This document shows, piece after piece, positions 45,478 to 54,247 of a stretch of 64,000 nucleotides of DNA. The notes under the pieces were generated by a model that was given only the letters and a program-made list of their open reading frames with translations, did not search any database and had not been told where the DNA came from. This DNA comes from Phytopseudomonas flavescens (GTDB taxonomy: Bacteria; Pseudomonadota; Gammaproteobacteria; Pseudomonadales; Pseudomonadaceae). A program made the translations under genes and the position numbers. Every line of letters begins with the position of its first letter. The stretch's first letter is position 1. Location of the stretch: positions 296,132-360,131 of the forward strand of contig NZ_FNDG01000004.1 of assembly GCF_900100535.1 (NCBI RefSeq). Direction: 5' to 3'.

Positions 45478-47031
45478 CTAGCCTTTCGAGAGCTTCAGGC
45501 TGCGCCACAGCGCGAGCGCCAACAACGTGCTGGTGATCGCCCAGCCGATGGCCTGCAGGTTATCCAGGGTCTCTTCGTAGAGCTGCGGCAGCACGCCTGC
45601 GCCGATCAGCACCGCCAGCAGGGCGATCTCCCGACGCGGTGCGGCCACCGGGCGCAGCAGGTAGACCAGCGCCGGCAGCAACAGGGCCGCGCTGGGGAAG
45701 CTGCGGTAGCGGGCGTCGGTCACCATGGCCAGCATCATCACCGCTCCGGCGAAGCCGGCTGCCGTCAACCACCAGCCTGCACGGCGCTCCAGCCAGGTGA
45801 AGGCCTGGGCGCGCCAGCCCTGAGCGGTGGACAGCGACAGCGCTGCATGGGCCAGGACCAGCAGATTGAGCGCGAGCAAGGCTGCGGCCCATAGCCACTC
45901 GCCGAGGTAGCGGCTGGTTACCCAGGACAATTCTGCCCATAGCCCGATGCATGCGGCACCCAGCGCGGCCAGCAGCGGCAGCAGCAGTGCATTGCGAGTG
46001 GAGCCCGGACGACCACCAACCAGCAGGCCCAATGCCAGCACGCTGCCGCTGATGGCCAGCCAGAGCGGCCAATGCGGTAGGTTGGAAACCGGTCCGGCGA
46101 GTACAGACTTGTCCTGGCGATCTGCGTCGTACAGCCCCCAGAAGCCGCCCACGGCACCTTCGCTGACGCGTTTCCACGGCTGATCGAAGGCCTCGATGAG
46201 GTTGTAGCGCCAGCCGTGTTGTTCGGCCATGGCGACGAAGCCCCGAATGAAGGTCGCCTGGTTGACGCGGCTGGGCACGGCGGTTTCACGCTGGCGGCCC
46301 TCGCTGGGCCAGCCGGTTTCGCCGATCATGATGTCCTTGGGCGCGAACTGTTTGCCGAACAGCTCGCGCACTTCGCTGACCTCGTGCAGCGCTGCATCGA
46401 TACCGGCAGGGTTGTCTTCCCAGTAAGGCAGCAGGTGAATGGTGATGAAGTCCACTGCCGGCGCCACTTCAGGGTGCTTGAGCCAGAACTCCCAGACATC
46501 GGCGTAGGTAACCGGCTGGGCGATTTCGGCTTTGACCTGATTGATCAGCTCGACCAGTTGCCCGCCGGTGACTTCCTTGCGCAGCAGCGCTTCGTTGCCG
46601 ACGATCACCGCTTCGATGACATCCGGGTTCTCCTTGGCCAGCTTGATCAGACCCTGGATCTCGATGGCCGTGTCGTGCGGGTTGCGACTCACCCAGGCAC
46701 CGGTAATCAGTTTCAGACCATGCTTGCGCGCCAGCTCCGGCAGCGCCTCCAGGCCGGTGACCGAATAGGTGCGGATGCACTGGAAGCGCTCTGCGAGCAG
46801 TGCCAGGTCGGCATCCATACGCTCCGGGCGGATTTTCAGGGGCAGATCGAAGGGCGATTGGTCCTTGTCGAACGGGGTGTAGGACGCGCACTGCAGCTTG
46901 TGAGTCGGCGTCGCGGCATCGGCCAGGACGACCGGCTTGCCAATGGTCTGCCAGAGGCTGCCAAGCGCGAGGAACCCGATGACGCAGGCACTGATATAGG
47001 GGAGCAAGGGAAAGCGGGCGTTGGCAGGCAT
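45478..47031 (-). CDS. Membrane-anchored glycoside hydrolase family 17-like protein
   Basis: A 517-residue protein. After one N-terminal membrane helix, residues about 45-310 form a GH17-type barrel with the acid/base Glu in AVIVGNEALLRKEV and the nucleophile Glu in MIGETGWPSEGRQR, both family signatures. The C-terminal 200 residues hold six or so membrane helices. Related Pseudomonas proteins act as beta-1,3-glucan glucosyltransferases that modify cyclic or branched periplasmic glucans, as does a domain of NdvB. The catalytic domain should face the periplasm. Glucan remodelling here is inference from family. Confidence 0.8.
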   Translation of the reverse strand: MPANARFPLLPYISACVIGFLALGSLWQTIGKPVVLADAATPTHKLQCASYTPFDKDQSPFDLPLKIRPERMDADLALLAERFQCIRTYSVTGLEALPELARKHGLKLITGAWVSRNPHDTAIEIQGLIKLAKENPDVIEAVIVGNEALLRKEVTGGQLVELINQVKAEIAQPVTYADVWEFWLKHPEVAPAVDFITIHLLPYWEDNPAGIDAALHEVSEVRELFGKQFAPKDIMIGETGWPSEGRQRETAVPSRVNQATFIRGFVAMAEQHGWRYNLIEAFDQPWKRVSEGAVGGFWGLYDADRQDKSVLAGPVSNLPHWPLWLAISGSVLALGLLVGGRPGSTRNALLLPLLAALGAACIGLWAELSWVTSRYLGEWLWAAALLALNLLVLAHAALSLSTAQGWRAQAFTWLERRAGWWLTAAGFAGAVMMLAMVTDARYRSFPSAALLLPALVYLLRPVAAPRREIALLAVLIGAGVLPQLYEETLDNLQAIGWAITSTLLALALWRSLKLSKG

Positions 47032-47264
47032 GATCGAGCACGCGTGGTGATGGAGAGGCGCATCTTAGCGGTGAGCAGGGGCTTTAGATAGCTGCACGGC
47101 AGGCCGTATGAAAGGGGCGCGGGCGTCGGGCCGGCCGGCTTTACAGGGGGCGTGGGGGCTGCCGACGCCTGATTTGACAACCTGCGCAGGCTGGCTAATT
47201 TGAATGTGCGGCGTTAGGGATGCCCGCGTCGCTCAATTCGAGTGAATCTATAAGGATATTGATC

Positions 47265-47591
47265 ATGCAGAAATCCATGTTGCACGCGCTGTTTTTCGCC
47301 GCACTCGCCAGTGCGTCCTTGATGGTCAGCGCCAACGAAAGCGCGACCAAACCCACCAGCGAGCCCGTTGTCCGGCAGTTGGCCGAGCTCAACCCCGTCA
47401 ACCTCAACACCGCCGATGCAGAAACGCTGCAGCGCGAGCTCAGTGGTGTCGGTCTGGTCAAGGCGCAGGCCATCGTCGCCTACCGCGAGGCCAATGGCGA
47501 GTTCGCCTCGGTCGACGAGGTGCTCGAGGTCAAAGGCATTGGCGAGGCCTTGCTGGAGCGCAATCGCGCCAAGCTGACCATCGGTCGGTAA
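47265..47591 (+). CDS. ComEA-like helix-hairpin-helix protein
   Basis: A 108-residue exported protein. A signal peptide to about residue 23 (LMVSA) is followed by two helix-hairpin-helix motifs: LNPVNLNTADAETLQRELSG and VDEVLEVKGIGEALLERN. This is the ComEA fold that binds double-stranded DNA in the periplasm during uptake for transformation. Many non-competent Pseudomonas carry it too, so competence is not proven. AAGGA before ATG 47265 sets the start, and a strong terminator follows. It stands alone. Confidence 0.85.
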   Translation: MQKSMLHALFFAALASASLMVSANESATKPTSEPVVRQLAELNPVNLNTADAETLQRELSGVGLVKAQAIVAYREANGEFASVDEVLEVKGIGEALLERNRAKLTIGR

Positions 47592-47610
47592 CCCGCGTCG
47601 TAGAGGCACA

Positions 47611-47646
47611 GAGCCGCTCGTCCCAGCCGGGGCGAGCGGCTTTTTA
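47611..47646 (+). terminator. Rho-independent terminator
   Basis: The stem AGCCGCTCG / CGAGCGGCT with a 12-nt GC-rich loop is followed by TTTTTAA, 20 nt after the ComEA-like gene. Confidence 0.88.
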
Positions 47647-47763
47647 ATAGGCGCTAGTCCACTCCTTGGATGCCTGGTCGGTGGTTGGCCCGCATCCTGC
47701 TTTCGCTGCTCTGCACAGGACCGCTGCGCCGGTAAAACGGTGTGCCGGGAAATGGACGTGCAG

Positions 47764-47780
47764 TTGGCACCCTTGTTGCA
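47764..47780 (+). promoter_or_regulatory. Sigma-54 (RpoN) promoter for fliE
   Basis: TTGGCACCCTTGTTGCA matches the consensus TGGCAC-N5-TTGCA exactly, with the -24 GG at 47766-47767 and -12 GC at 47778-47779. It lies 58 nt before the fliE ATG. In Pseudomonas, FleQ with RpoN drives this class of flagellar operon. Confidence 0.88.
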
Positions 47781-47837
47781 ATTACCCCTGCAAAGCACAC
47801 GCGGCGTCAAAAAACCGCGGTCAGTGGAGGAAAGGTC

Positions 47838-48167
47838 ATGAGTCAGGGTGTCGCGTTCAATCGTCTAATGCTGGAAATGCGCTCCATGCAGGCTGAGGCC
47901 ATGGCCCGCAAACCGGCAGTCGCCGAAGCACGGGAAGTCGGTGCGCCGAGCTTCTCGGACATGCTCGGGCAGGCGGTTAACAAGGTGAGCGACGTCCAGC
48001 AGGCTGCCGGTCAGTTGTCCACGGCCTTCGAGATGGGCCAGAGCGGTGTCGACATCACTGACGTGATGATCGCCTCGCAAAAGGCCAGCGTTTCCTTCCA
48101 GGCCATGACCCAGGTGCGCAACAAGCTGGTTCAGGCGTATCAAGACATCATGCAAATGCCGGTTTAA
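47838..48167 (+). CDS. fliE: Flagellar hook-basal body protein FliE
   Basis: FliE joins the MS ring to the proximal rod. The 109-residue product begins [18 protein letters not shown] and ends with the conserved [20 protein letters not shown] and [16 protein letters not shown] helices, typical of FliE. A GGAGGAAAGG stretch gives an unusually strong ribosome site before ATG 47838, and the sigma-54 promoter lies directly upstream. It opens the fliEFGHIJ unit, with fliF 16 nt downstream. Confidence 0.95.
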   Translation: MSQGVAFNRLMLEMRSMQAEAMARKPAVAEAREVGAPSFSDMLGQAVNKVSDVQQAAGQLSTAFEMGQSGVDITDVMIASQKASVSFQAMTQVRNKLVQAYQDIMQMPV

Positions 48168-48183
48168 GAGGTAAATTCCGATC

Positions 48184-49986
48184 ATGGCCGACGCACTTGC
48201 CACCACCGTACCCGCCACTTCTGCTGGCAGCGCGCCGAAAAAGCCGCTGTTCGGTCTGACCTTCCTGGAAAATCTCTCCGACATGCCGGTGTTGCGCCAG
48301 GCAGGCTTGCTGGTGGGCCTGGCTGCCAGCGTGGCGATCGGTTTCGCCGTGGTGCTGTGGTCCCAGCAGCCGGAATACAAGCCGTTGTATGGCAGCCTCG
48401 ACGGTATGGACGCCCGCGGGGTGATGGAAACACTGACGACGGCCAATATCGACTACACCATCGAACCGAACTCCGGTGCGTTGCTGGTCAAGTCCGAGGA
48501 CCTGGCCCGCGCGCGCATTCGTCTGGCTTCCGCTGGCGTCGCGCCGACCGACACCAGCATCGGTTTCGAGATTCTCGACAAGGAGCAAGGCCTTGGCACC
48601 AGCCAGTTCATGGAAGCCGCGCGCTACCGTCGCGGCCTGGAAGGCGAGTTGGCGCGTACCATTTCGAGCCTGAACAACGTCAAGGCCGCGCGCGTGCACC
48701 TGGCGATCCCGAAGAGTTCGGTATTCGTCCGTGACGAACGCAAGCCCAGCGCGTCGGTGCTGATCGAGCTGTATTCGGGGCGCAGCCTGGAGCCAAGCCA
48801 GGTGATGGCCATCGTCAATCTGGTGGCCAGCAGCGTGCCGGAGATGGACAAGAGCCAGGTCACCGTGGTCGACCAGAAAGGCACCCTGCTGTCCGACCAG
48901 CAGGAAATGTCCGAGTTGAGCATGGCCGGCAAACAGTTCGATTACAGCCGCCGTATGGAAAACCTGTTCACCCAGCGCGTGCACAACATCCTGCAGCCGG
49001 TGCTCGGCATGGGCCGCTACAAGGCCGAAGTTTCGGCTGACGTGGATTTCAGCGCTGTCGAGTCGACCTCGGAAACCTTCAACCCGGATCAGCCGGCGTT
49101 GCGCAGCGAGCAGCAGGTCAATGAACAACGCAGTAGTGGCAGTGGCCCGCAAGGGGTGCCAGGCGCCCTGAGCAACCAGCCGCCCGGCCCGGCTACCGCG
49201 CCGCAACAAGCCGGGGGCGCCGCCGCCGCTGGCGGGCCGATTGCCGCTGGTCAGCCGCTGCTCGACGCCAACGGCCAGCAGGTCATGGACCCGGCCACCG
49301 GTCAACCGATGCTGGCGCCTTATCCTTCCGACAAGCGCGACCAGTCGACCCGTAACTTCGAACTCGACCGTTCCGTCAGCTACACCAAGCAGCAGCAGGG
49401 TCGCCTGCGCCGGCTTTCCGTCGCCGTGGTGGTGGATGACCAGGTGCGTGTCGATCCGGCTACCGGGGAGACCAGCCATGTGCCCTGGACCAGCGATGAC
49501 CTGGCACGCTTCACCCGCCTGGTGCAGGACTCGGTCGGCTTCGATGCCAGTCGCGGCGACAGTGTCAGCGTGATCAATACGGCCTTCAGCAGCGAAGTCG
49601 CCGAAGTGATCGACGTGCCGTGGTACCAGAGCGATCTGTTCCTGATGGCCATGGGCGGGCTCAAGTCACTGTTCCCCGCGCTGCTGATCTTCCTGCTGGT
49701 GTGGTTCGTGCTCCGCCCGGTGCTCAACAACATCACCGGTGGCGGCAAGGGCAAGGAACTGGCCACCGCCGGTGGTCGCGATGGCGATGTCGATCTTGGT
49801 GAAATGGGCGGGCTGGATGGCCACCTGGCATCCGACCGGGTGAGCCTCGGTGGCCCGCAAAGCATTCTTCTGCCGAGCCCGAGCGAGGGGTATGATGCAC
49901 AACTCAATGCGATCAAGAGCCTGGTCGCCGAAGATCCGGGCCGCGTGGCCCAGGTAGTCAAAGACTGGATCAATGCCGATGAATGA
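48184..49986 (+). CDS. fliF: Flagellar MS-ring protein FliF
   Basis: FliF forms the membrane MS ring on which the rotor and export gate are built. The 600-residue protein has a membrane helix near residues 40-60, two ring-building motifs with LKSEDLARARIRLASAGVA-like and GTSQFMEAARYRRGLEGELARTI segments, a Pro/Gly/Ala-rich variable region near 310-370, and a second membrane helix near 490-515. The cytoplasmic C-terminus ENDS in a FliG-binding stretch near 575-598 (LVAEDPGRVAQVVKDWINAD). It overlaps fliG by 8 nt. Confidence 0.95.
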   Translation: MADALATTVPATSAGSAPKKPLFGLTFLENLSDMPVLRQAGLLVGLAASVAIGFAVVLWSQQPEYKPLYGSLDGMDARGVMETLTTANIDYTIEPNSGALLVKSEDLARARIRLASAGVAPTDTSIGFEILDKEQGLGTSQFMEAARYRRGLEGELARTISSLNNVKAARVHLAIPKSSVFVRDERKPSASVLIELYSGRSLEPSQVMAIVNLVASSVPEMDKSQVTVVDQKGTLLSDQQEMSELSMAGKQFDYSRRMENLFTQRVHNILQPVLGMGRYKAEVSADVDFSAVESTSETFNPDQPALRSEQQVNEQRSSGSGPQGVPGALSNQPPGPATAPQQAGGAAAAGGPIAAGQPLLDANGQQVMDPATGQPMLAPYPSDKRDQSTRNFELDRSVSYTKQQQGRLRRLSVAVVVDDQVRVDPATGETSHVPWTSDDLARFTRLVQDSVGFDASRGDSVSVINTAFSSEVAEVIDVPWYQSDLFLMAMGGLKSLFPALLIFLLVWFVLRPVLNNITGGGKGKELATAGGRDGDVDLGEMGGLDGHLASDRVSLGGPQSILLPSPSEGYDAQLNAIKSLVAEDPGRVAQVVKDWINADE

Positions 49987-50995
49987 CAACCGTTCCACCG
50001 CCAAGATGAACAAGGTCGAGAAGGCTGCGATTCTGCTCCTGTCGCTCGGTGAAACCGACGCGGCTCAGGTGCTCCGTCACCTGGGCCCCAAGGAGGTGCA
50101 GCGCGTCGGTGTGGCGATGGCCGCCATGCGCAACATTCATCGCGAGCAGGTCGAGCAGGTGATGGGCGAGTTCGTCGAGACGGTGGGCGACCAGACCAGC
50201 CTCGGCGTCGGCTCCGACAGCTACATCCGCAAGATGCTCACCCAGGCGCTGGGCGAGGACAAGGCTGGCAACCTGATCGACCGCATCCTGCTCGGTGGCA
50301 GCACCAGCGGCCTGGACAGCCTGAAGTGGATGGAGCCGCGTGCCGTGGCCGATGTGATCCGCTACGAGCACCCCCAGATCCAGGCCATCGTGGTGGCTTA
50401 CCTGGACCCGGATCAGGCCGGCGAGGTGCTGGGCCATTTCGATCACAAGGTTCGCCTCGACATCGTGCTGCGCGTGTCATCGCTGAACACCGTGCAACCG
50501 GCAGCGCTCAAGGAACTCAACCTGATCCTGGAGAAACAGTTCTCCGGCAGCTCCAACACCACCCGTGCCACCATGGGCGGCGTGAAACGTGCCGCGGACA
50601 TCATGAACTACCTCGACAGCTCGGTAGAAGGGCAACTGATGGACTCGATTCGCGAGATCGACGAAGACCTGTCGTCGCAGATCGAAGACCTGATGTTCGT
50701 CTTCGACAACCTGGCCGATGTCGATGACCGTGGCATCCAGGCGCTGCTGCGCGAAGTGTCTTCCGATGTGCTGGTGCTGGCGCTCAAGGGCGCGGACGAG
50801 GCCATCAAGGAGAAGGTGTTCAAGAACATGTCGAAGCGCGCCGCCGAATTGTTGCGTGATGACCTGGAGGCGAAAGGGCCGGTGCGAGTCAGTGACGTCG
50901 AGACCGCCCAGAAGGAAATTCTCACCATTGCCCGGCGCATGGCCGAGGCAGGCGAAATCGTGCTCGGCGGCAAAGGTGGCGAGGAGATGGTTTGA
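49979..50995 (+). CDS. fliG: Flagellar motor switch protein FliG
   Basis: FliG couples the stator to the rotor. The 338-residue product carries the N-terminal FliF-binding domain (KAAILLLSLGETDAAQVLRHL), the middle domain with EHPQIQAIVVAYL and the C-terminal torque domain with LMFVFDNLADVDDRGIQALL and charged LKGADEAIKEKVF. I chose ATG 49979 because the protein then starts as in other Pseudomonas; ATG 49973 would add two residues. It overlaps fliF by 8 nt. Downstream, an unusual 143-nt spacer containing a repeat relic separates it from fliH. Confidence 0.95.
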   Translation: MNDNRSTAKMNKVEKAAILLLSLGETDAAQVLRHLGPKEVQRVGVAMAAMRNIHREQVEQVMGEFVETVGDQTSLGVGSDSYIRKMLTQALGEDKAGNLIDRILLGGSTSGLDSLKWMEPRAVADVIRYEHPQIQAIVVAYLDPDQAGEVLGHFDHKVRLDIVLRVSSLNTVQPAALKELNLILEKQFSGSSNTTRATMGGVKRAADIMNYLDSSVEGQLMDSIREIDEDLSSQIEDLMFVFDNLADVDDRGIQALLREVSSDVLVLALKGADEAIKEKVFKNMSKRAAELLRDDLEAKGPVRVSDVETAQKEILTIARRMAEAGEIVLGGKGGEEMV

Positions 50996-50999
50996 ATCG

Positions 51000-51112
51000 G
51001 GTCTATTCCCGTTTCGCCACGGCCGCGCCGGAGCCAGTTTTTGCGCGGGGCAAGGCATGAGGAGAGAAGTTTGGTTATTCCAAATGAACGACGGGTAACG
51101 CAGCAGCGCGGC
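51000..51112. repeat. Decayed half copy of the 278-bp MITE-like element
   Basis: From 51000 the sequence follows the right arm of the element at 20040-20317, read on the opposite strand. The end GGTCTATTCCCGTTTCG matches the left-arm terminal repeat at 13 of 17 positions. Then come ACGGCCGCGCCG, GTTTTTGCGCG, GGCAAGGCA, and the hairpin GTTTGG / CCAAA with a changed loop (TTATT here, TGGG there), then a GTAACGC block. The far side of the long stem is lost. The copy fills nearly the whole fliG-fliH gap. Confidence 0.75.
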
Positions 51113-51138
51113 TCGTGTCGAAGCGGGAACAGACCCTG

Positions 51139-51924
51139 ATGGCCGGCAAGGAACCCGTCAGTGAACTGATTCGTGCCAAGGACCTGGGCAGCGTTGATCG
51201 CTGGTCGCTGCCCAGTTTCGACGAGCAGGTGGATGAGCCGCCGGAGCAGACGCGCGCCAGCGAGCCGGCCGCGGAGATTCCGCCGGCGGTGCAGGAGAGC
51301 GAAGAGGTCGCTCTGGAAGATGTCAAACCCTTGACGCTCGATGAGCTCGAGGCCATTCGTCAGGATGCTTACAACGAAGGTTTCGCCACCGGCGAAAAAG
51401 ATGGATTCCGCGCCGGGCAGCTCAAGGCCAAGCAGGAAGCCGACGCGGCGCTGGCGGGCCGGGTGAGCGCGCTCGAACAGGTCATGAGCCATCTGTTCGA
51501 GCCGATCGCCGATCAGGATCAGCAGATCGAAGTGGCGCTGGTGGCTCTGGTTGGGCAGATCACCCGTGAGGTCATCCAGCGCGAGCTGAACCGTGACTCC
51601 AGCCAGATTCGCCAGGTACTGCGCGAAGCGCTCAAGCTGCTGCCCATGGGCGCGGAAAATATCCGCATTCACCTCAACCCCCAGGACTTCGAACTGGTCA
51701 AGTCACTGCGTGACCGCCACGAGGAAAAATGGCGGATTCTCGAGGACGACGCGTTGCTGCCTGGCGGTTGCCGGGTCGAGAGCGAGCACAGCCGTATCGA
51801 TGCCAGTGTCGAGACGCGCCTGAGCCAAGCGCTCAAACAGCTCTTCGAGCAGCAGCGCGAACATGCCACCACGCCGCGTCCGAGCGACATGCACATCGAC
51901 CTGGACGGTGCCAATGCGCCTTGA
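51139..51924 (+). CDS. fliH: Flagellar assembly protein FliH
   Basis: FliH holds the export ATPase FliI and links it to the motor C ring. The product begins [19 protein letters not shown], continues with an acidic, variable first third, then a helical region with [14 protein letters not shown] (the GxxxG stretch) near 84 and a C-terminal domain with [14 protein letters not shown] and [13 protein letters not shown] 51139 (261 aa) fits the conserved start; GTG 51115 would add eight residues that are encoded by the edge of the repeat relic. It overlaps fliI by 11 nt. Confidence 0.92.
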   Translation: MAGKEPVSELIRAKDLGSVDRWSLPSFDEQVDEPPEQTRASEPAAEIPPAVQESEEVALEDVKPLTLDELEAIRQDAYNEGFATGEKDGFRAGQLKAKQEADAALAGRVSALEQVMSHLFEPIADQDQQIEVALVALVGQITREVIQRELNRDSSQIRQVLREALKLLPMGAENIRIHLNPQDFELVKSLRDRHEEKWRILEDDALLPGGCRVESEHSRIDASVETRLSQALKQLFEQQREHATTPRPSDMHIDLDGANAP

Positions 51925-53272
51925 GCGCATCAGCTTCGCGCGTCGCATGGAAGGCTACGGCGACGCCGTGACGCTGCCGTCCCAGCCCATCGTCGAAGGC
52001 CGCCTGCTGCGCATGGTTGGCCTGACTCTGGAGGCCGAGGGGTTGCGCGCGGCGTTGGGCAGCCGTTGCCTGGTCATCAACGACGACAGTTATCACCCGG
52101 TGCAGGTGGAGGCCGAGGTGATGGGGTTCTCGTCCGGCAAGATCTACCTGATGCCGGTCGGCAGCCTGGCCGGCATCGCACCCGGTGCGCGGGTGGTGCC
52201 GCTGCCGGATACCGGGCGCCTGCCCATGGGCATGTCGATGCTCGGCCGGGTGCTCGACGGCGCTGGCCGCGCACTGGACGGCAAGGGCGGGATGAAGGCC
52301 GAGGACTGGGTGCCGATGGATGGCCCGACCATCAACCCCCTCAAGCGCCACCCGATCAGCGAGCCGCTGGATGTCGGCATTCGCAGCATCAATGGTCTGC
52401 TGACCGTCGGCCGCGGGCAGCGGCTCGGGCTGTTCGCCGGTACCGGCGTCGGCAAGTCGGTGTTGCTGGGCATGATGACCCGCTTCACCGAAGCCGAGAT
52501 CATCGTGGTCGGTCTGATCGGCGAGCGGGGTCGCGAGGTGAAGGAATTCATCGACGAGATTCTTGGCGAGGAGGGCATCAAGCGTTCCGTGGTAGTGGCA
52601 TCGCCTGCCGATGATGCGCCGCTGATGCGCCTGCGCGCCGCCATGTATTGCACGCGCATCGCCGAGTACTTCCGCGACAAGGGCAAGAACGTCCTGCTGC
52701 TGATGGATTCCCTGACCCGTTTCGCCCAGGCGCAGCGGGAAATCGCCCTGGCGATCGGCGAGCCGCCGGCGACCAAGGGGTATCCGCCCTCAGTATTCGC
52801 CAAGTTGCCGCGCCTGGTCGAACGTGCGGGTAACGCCGAGGCCGGAGGTGGCTCGATCACCGCGTTCTACACGGTGCTGTCCGAAGGCGACGACCAGCAG
52901 GATCCCATCGCCGATGCCGCCCGTGGCGTGCTCGACGGTCACTTCGTGCTGTCGCGGCGCCTGGCCGAGGAAGGGCATTACCCGGCGATCGACATCGAAG
53001 CGTCGATCAGCCGGGTCATGCCGCAGGTGGTCAGCCCCGAGCACATGCGCAATGCCCAGCGTTTCAAGCAACTGTGGTCGCGTTATCAGCAGAGTCGCGA
53101 CCTGATCAGTGTCGGCGCCTACGTGCCTGGTGGCGATGCCGATACCGACCTGGCCATCGCCCGGCAGCCGGTGATGGTGCGCTACCTGCGCCAGAGCCTG
53201 GGCGAAAGCGAGAGCCTGGAGAGCAGCCGTGATTTGCTGGCTGCGGTTCTGAGCCCGGCCAAGGCACCCTGA
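51914..53272 (+). CDS. fliI: Flagellum-specific ATPase FliI
   Basis: FliI hydrolyses ATP to release chaperone-cargo complexes for flagellar export. The 452-residue protein is F1-beta-like, with Walker [18 protein letters not shown] near residue 173, [17 protein letters not shown] near 198, Walker [19 protein letters not shown] near 258 and the catalytic Glu in that region. ATG 51914 lies within the end of fliH and gives the conserved [11 protein letters not shown] start; a longer frame upstream is antisense-like noise through fliH. FliJ follows after 3 nt. Confidence 0.95.
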   Translation: MRLERISFARRMEGYGDAVTLPSQPIVEGRLLRMVGLTLEAEGLRAALGSRCLVINDDSYHPVQVEAEVMGFSSGKIYLMPVGSLAGIAPGARVVPLPDTGRLPMGMSMLGRVLDGAGRALDGKGGMKAEDWVPMDGPTINPLKRHPISEPLDVGIRSINGLLTVGRGQRLGLFAGTGVGKSVLLGMMTRFTEAEIIVVGLIGERGREVKEFIDEILGEEGIKRSVVVASPADDAPLMRLRAAMYCTRIAEYFRDKGKNVLLLMDSLTRFAQAQREIALAIGEPPATKGYPPSVFAKLPRLVERAGNAEAGGGSITAFYTVLSEGDDQQDPIADAARGVLDGHFVLSRRLAEEGHYPAIDIEASISRVMPQVVSPEHMRNAQRFKQLWSRYQQSRDLISVGAYVPGGDADTDLAIARQPVMVRYLRQSLGESESLESSRDLLAAVLSPAKAP

Positions 53273-53275
53273 TCC

Positions 53276-53728
53276 ATGGCAACCAGCCGCGCCGCACGCC
53301 TGGCGCCCGTGGTCGAGATGGCCGAAAAGGCCGAACGTGAGGCTGCCTTGCAGCTGGGGCGAGCGCAGGGGCTGCTGGGGCAGGCTCAAGGCAAGCTGGC
53401 GGATCTGGAAAATTACCTGCAGGGCTACCAGCAGCAGTGGATGAACGAAGGGCAGCGGGGTGTCTCTGGCCAGTGGCTGATGAACTACCAGCGCTTTCTT
53501 TCCCAGCTCGATTCGGCGATCGCTCAGCAGAACCAGGCCGTGGCATGGCACCGCAGCAACCTGGACAAGATGCGTGATGCCTGGCAACAGCGCTATGCAC
53601 GCCTGGAGGGCCTGCGAAAGCTGGTGCAACGCTACATCGACGAAGCGCGTCTGGCGGAGGATAAACGCGAGCAGAAACTGCTCGATGAGCTCTCTCAGCG
53701 CCTGCCGCGACGCGATTCCCTGGAATGA
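53276..53728 (+). CDS. fliJ: Flagellar export chaperone FliJ
   Basis: FliJ is a coiled-coil stalk that fits into the FliI hexamer, as gamma does in F1. The 150-residue product is almost wholly helical, rich in Gln, Arg, Leu and Glu, with RLAPVVEMAEKAEREAALQL at the start and LDKMRDAWQQRYARLEGLRK near 100. It closes the fliEFGHIJ set. The next gene is 207 bp away, with no terminator seen between. Confidence 0.93.
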   Translation: MATSRAARLAPVVEMAEKAEREAALQLGRAQGLLGQAQGKLADLENYLQGYQQQWMNEGQRGVSGQWLMNYQRFLSQLDSAIAQQNQAVAWHRSNLDKMRDAWQQRYARLEGLRKLVQRYIDEARLAEDKREQKLLDELSQRLPRRDSLE

Positions 53729-53935
53729 TGGTTGCCGCTGACGCAGGCTGGTGCTAAATCTTCATAGACTGGCATGCAGGTCGCCGAGGCGTGCGCAGGG
53801 CCGGATCAGGAAAAACAGGTGAGACACCGCGCCTCGGCTCAGGTCAACAAGCTATACCTGTTCATCAGGGCAGCGTCGGCCTGCTCGGCGCGCATACGGC
53901 GCCCAATGTGTTTCGCGGATCTCAAGGAGTGTTTC

Positions 53936-54241
53936 ATGCCCATCACCTCGCTGCCTTCGGAAGACGGGCAAGAGTTGACCATAACCATTCAAGGTCGCTT
54001 TGATTTTGGCGTTCATCAGGAGTTTCGGCGGGCCTACGAGCGCGTCGATATTCGCCCGAAACGCTATGCGGTCGATCTCAAGGGAACGACTTACCTCGAC
54101 AGTTCCGCGCTCGGTATGTTGCTGCTGCTGCGCGACCACGCCGGTGGCGATCGGGCGCAGATCCGCTTGCTGAATTGCAACGCCGACGTGCGCAAGATCC
54201 TCTCCATTTCCAATTTCGAACAGCTTTTCCAGATCGTCTGA
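53936..54241 (+). CDS. hsbA: STAS anti-anti-sigma factor HsbA
   Basis: HsbA is a 101-residue STAS protein. The phosphorylatable serine is Ser56 in TYLDSSALGML, the exact pattern of anti-sigma antagonists. In P. aeruginosa HsbA is phosphorylated by HsbR and, depending on its state, binds the anti-sigma factor FlgM or a diguanylate cyclase, shifting cells between swimming and biofilm. AAGGAG 7 nt before ATG 53936 supports the start. A weak sigma-54-like GG-N10-GC occurs at about 53770-53785 in the 207-bp upstream gap, but its -12 box is poor. It is followed by hsbR after 6 nt. Confidence 0.9.
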   Translation: MPITSLPSEDGQELTITIQGRFDFGVHQEFRRAYERVDIRPKRYAVDLKGTTYLDSSALGMLLLLRDHAGGDRAQIRLLNCNADVRKILSISNFEQLFQIV

Positions 54242-54247
54242 GGCGCG

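Noticed and set aside
53770..53785. Sigma-54 promoter before hsbA
   Set aside because: GG and GC have the right spacing, but the -12 box reads TCGCC instead of TTGCA, so I mention it only as weak.
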